This document shows positions 6,276 to 6,447 of a DNA stretch of 6,447 nt, piece after piece. The stretch comes from Desulfurococcales archaeon (GTDB lineage: Archaea; Thermoproteota; Thermoprotei_A; Sulfolobales; NBVN01): positions 1 through 6,447 of the forward strand of contig JAGGUC010000055.1 in assembly GCA_021158735.1 (NCBI GenBank). Reading direction: 5' to 3'. Position 1 is the first letter of the stretch, and the number at the start of each line of letters is the position of its first letter. Under the pieces are notes generated by a model, which saw only the letters and a list, made by a program, of their open reading frames with translations, was not told the origin of the DNA and did not search any database. A program made the translations under genes and the position numbers.

Positions 6276-6447
6276 TTGAACCTCAGGGGGATAGCTAAGG
6301 CGTACTTAGGGGTTCTAACGATTCTCGGCTTGCTGATGATCCTTGTCCCACTTGTTGATGTTATTTACGGTGAGTCAATAAGTGTGTGGTTCTTAGTTGC
6401 TGGTGAAGCCCTCGTCTTCATAGGGCTTCTAGCCAGCAAGATCAAGG
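6276..6447 (+). CDS. N-terminus of a membrane protein, probably TrkH-type potassium uptake protein (partial)
   Basis: An open frame starts at TTG 6276 and runs off the right edge after 57 codons. The visible protein begins NLRGIAKAYLGVLTILGLL and shows two hydrophobic segments (about 8-30 and 36-53) separated by VDVIYGES. A short basic start, the motif LLMILVPLVDVIYGE and a second TM segment recall the N-terminus of TrkH/KtrB K+ transporters, where helix one often ends in P-L-x-x-IYGE. The selectivity-filter regions that would prove this are outside the window. No in-frame ATG or GTG exists between the upstream stop (6252-6254) and the TTG, and GGTGA precedes the TTG. It is divergent from hypF. 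The CDS itself is well supported; the TrkH name is moderately so. Confidence 0.65.
   Translation, partial: MNLRGIAKAYLGVLTILGLLMILVPLVDVIYGESISVWFLVAGEALVFIGLLASKIK

Noticed and set aside
1..6447. CRISPR arrays, tRNA/rRNA genes, insertion sequences or inverted terminal repeats
   Set aside because: No regularly spaced repeats, RNA-like folds or transposase-like frames were noticed; the window is almost fully occupied by one co-directional hydrogenase block.

Overview
The window reads as chromosomal DNA of a hyperthermophilic archaeon, most likely Thermoproteota (Crenarchaeota, Desulfurococcales-like; the exact lineage cannot be fixed from the sequence alone). The reasons are archaeal TATA-type promoter elements, Shine-Dalgarno motifs of the GGAGGTGA type, heavy use of AGG/AGA and ATA codons, many GTG and TTG starts, tight overlapping genes, and a membrane-bound [NiFe]-hydrogenase linked to Mrp-antiporter-like subunits, an arrangement best known from Thermococcales Mbh.

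Layout: nearly everything lies on the minus strand and is transcribed right to left. First come two maturation genes, hypF (6178 to 3830) and a HycI-type hydrogenase maturation protease (3846 to 3283), which overlap by 17 bp. After a 117-bp gap with candidate promoters comes the hydrogenase module: small subunit MbhJ (3165 to 2746), NuoC-like MbhK (2753 to 2310), Ni-binding large subunit MbhL (2304 or 2313 to 1144) and the 2x[4Fe-4S] ferredoxin subunit MbhN (1142 to 732). These genes overlap or sit 1 nt apart. The Mrp-like ion-translocating module follows: MrpF/MbhB (680 to 387), MrpG/MbhC (394 or 412 to 26) and the first codons of a further gene, probably MbhD (26 to beyond the left edge). 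At the right edge a divergent plus-strand gene begins (TTG at 6276). Its N-terminus resembles a TrkH-type potassium uptake protein, and it shares a short, AT-rich bidirectional promoter region with hypF.

How the genes work together: MbhJKLN would take electrons from reduced ferredoxin, reduce protons to H2 at the NiFe site of MbhL, and couple this to Na+/H+ movement through the Mrp-like membrane subunits. HypF makes the carbamoyl/cyanide precursor for the Fe(CN)2CO centre. The protease trims the MbhL C-terminus after nickel insertion. MbhL keeps all four Ni-ligand cysteines and a C-terminal extension after the DPCxxCxxR motif, so this is a true hydrogenase and not an Mbx/Mbs-type sulfane reductase.

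The points most worth checking are a likely single-base frameshift at the 3' end of the ferredoxin gene, and the module order (J-K-L-N followed by B-C-D, with no MbhM, MbhI or MrpE in the window), which differs from the Pyrococcus mbh operon. No clearly new system was found; this is a lineage variant of a known energy-conserving complex.
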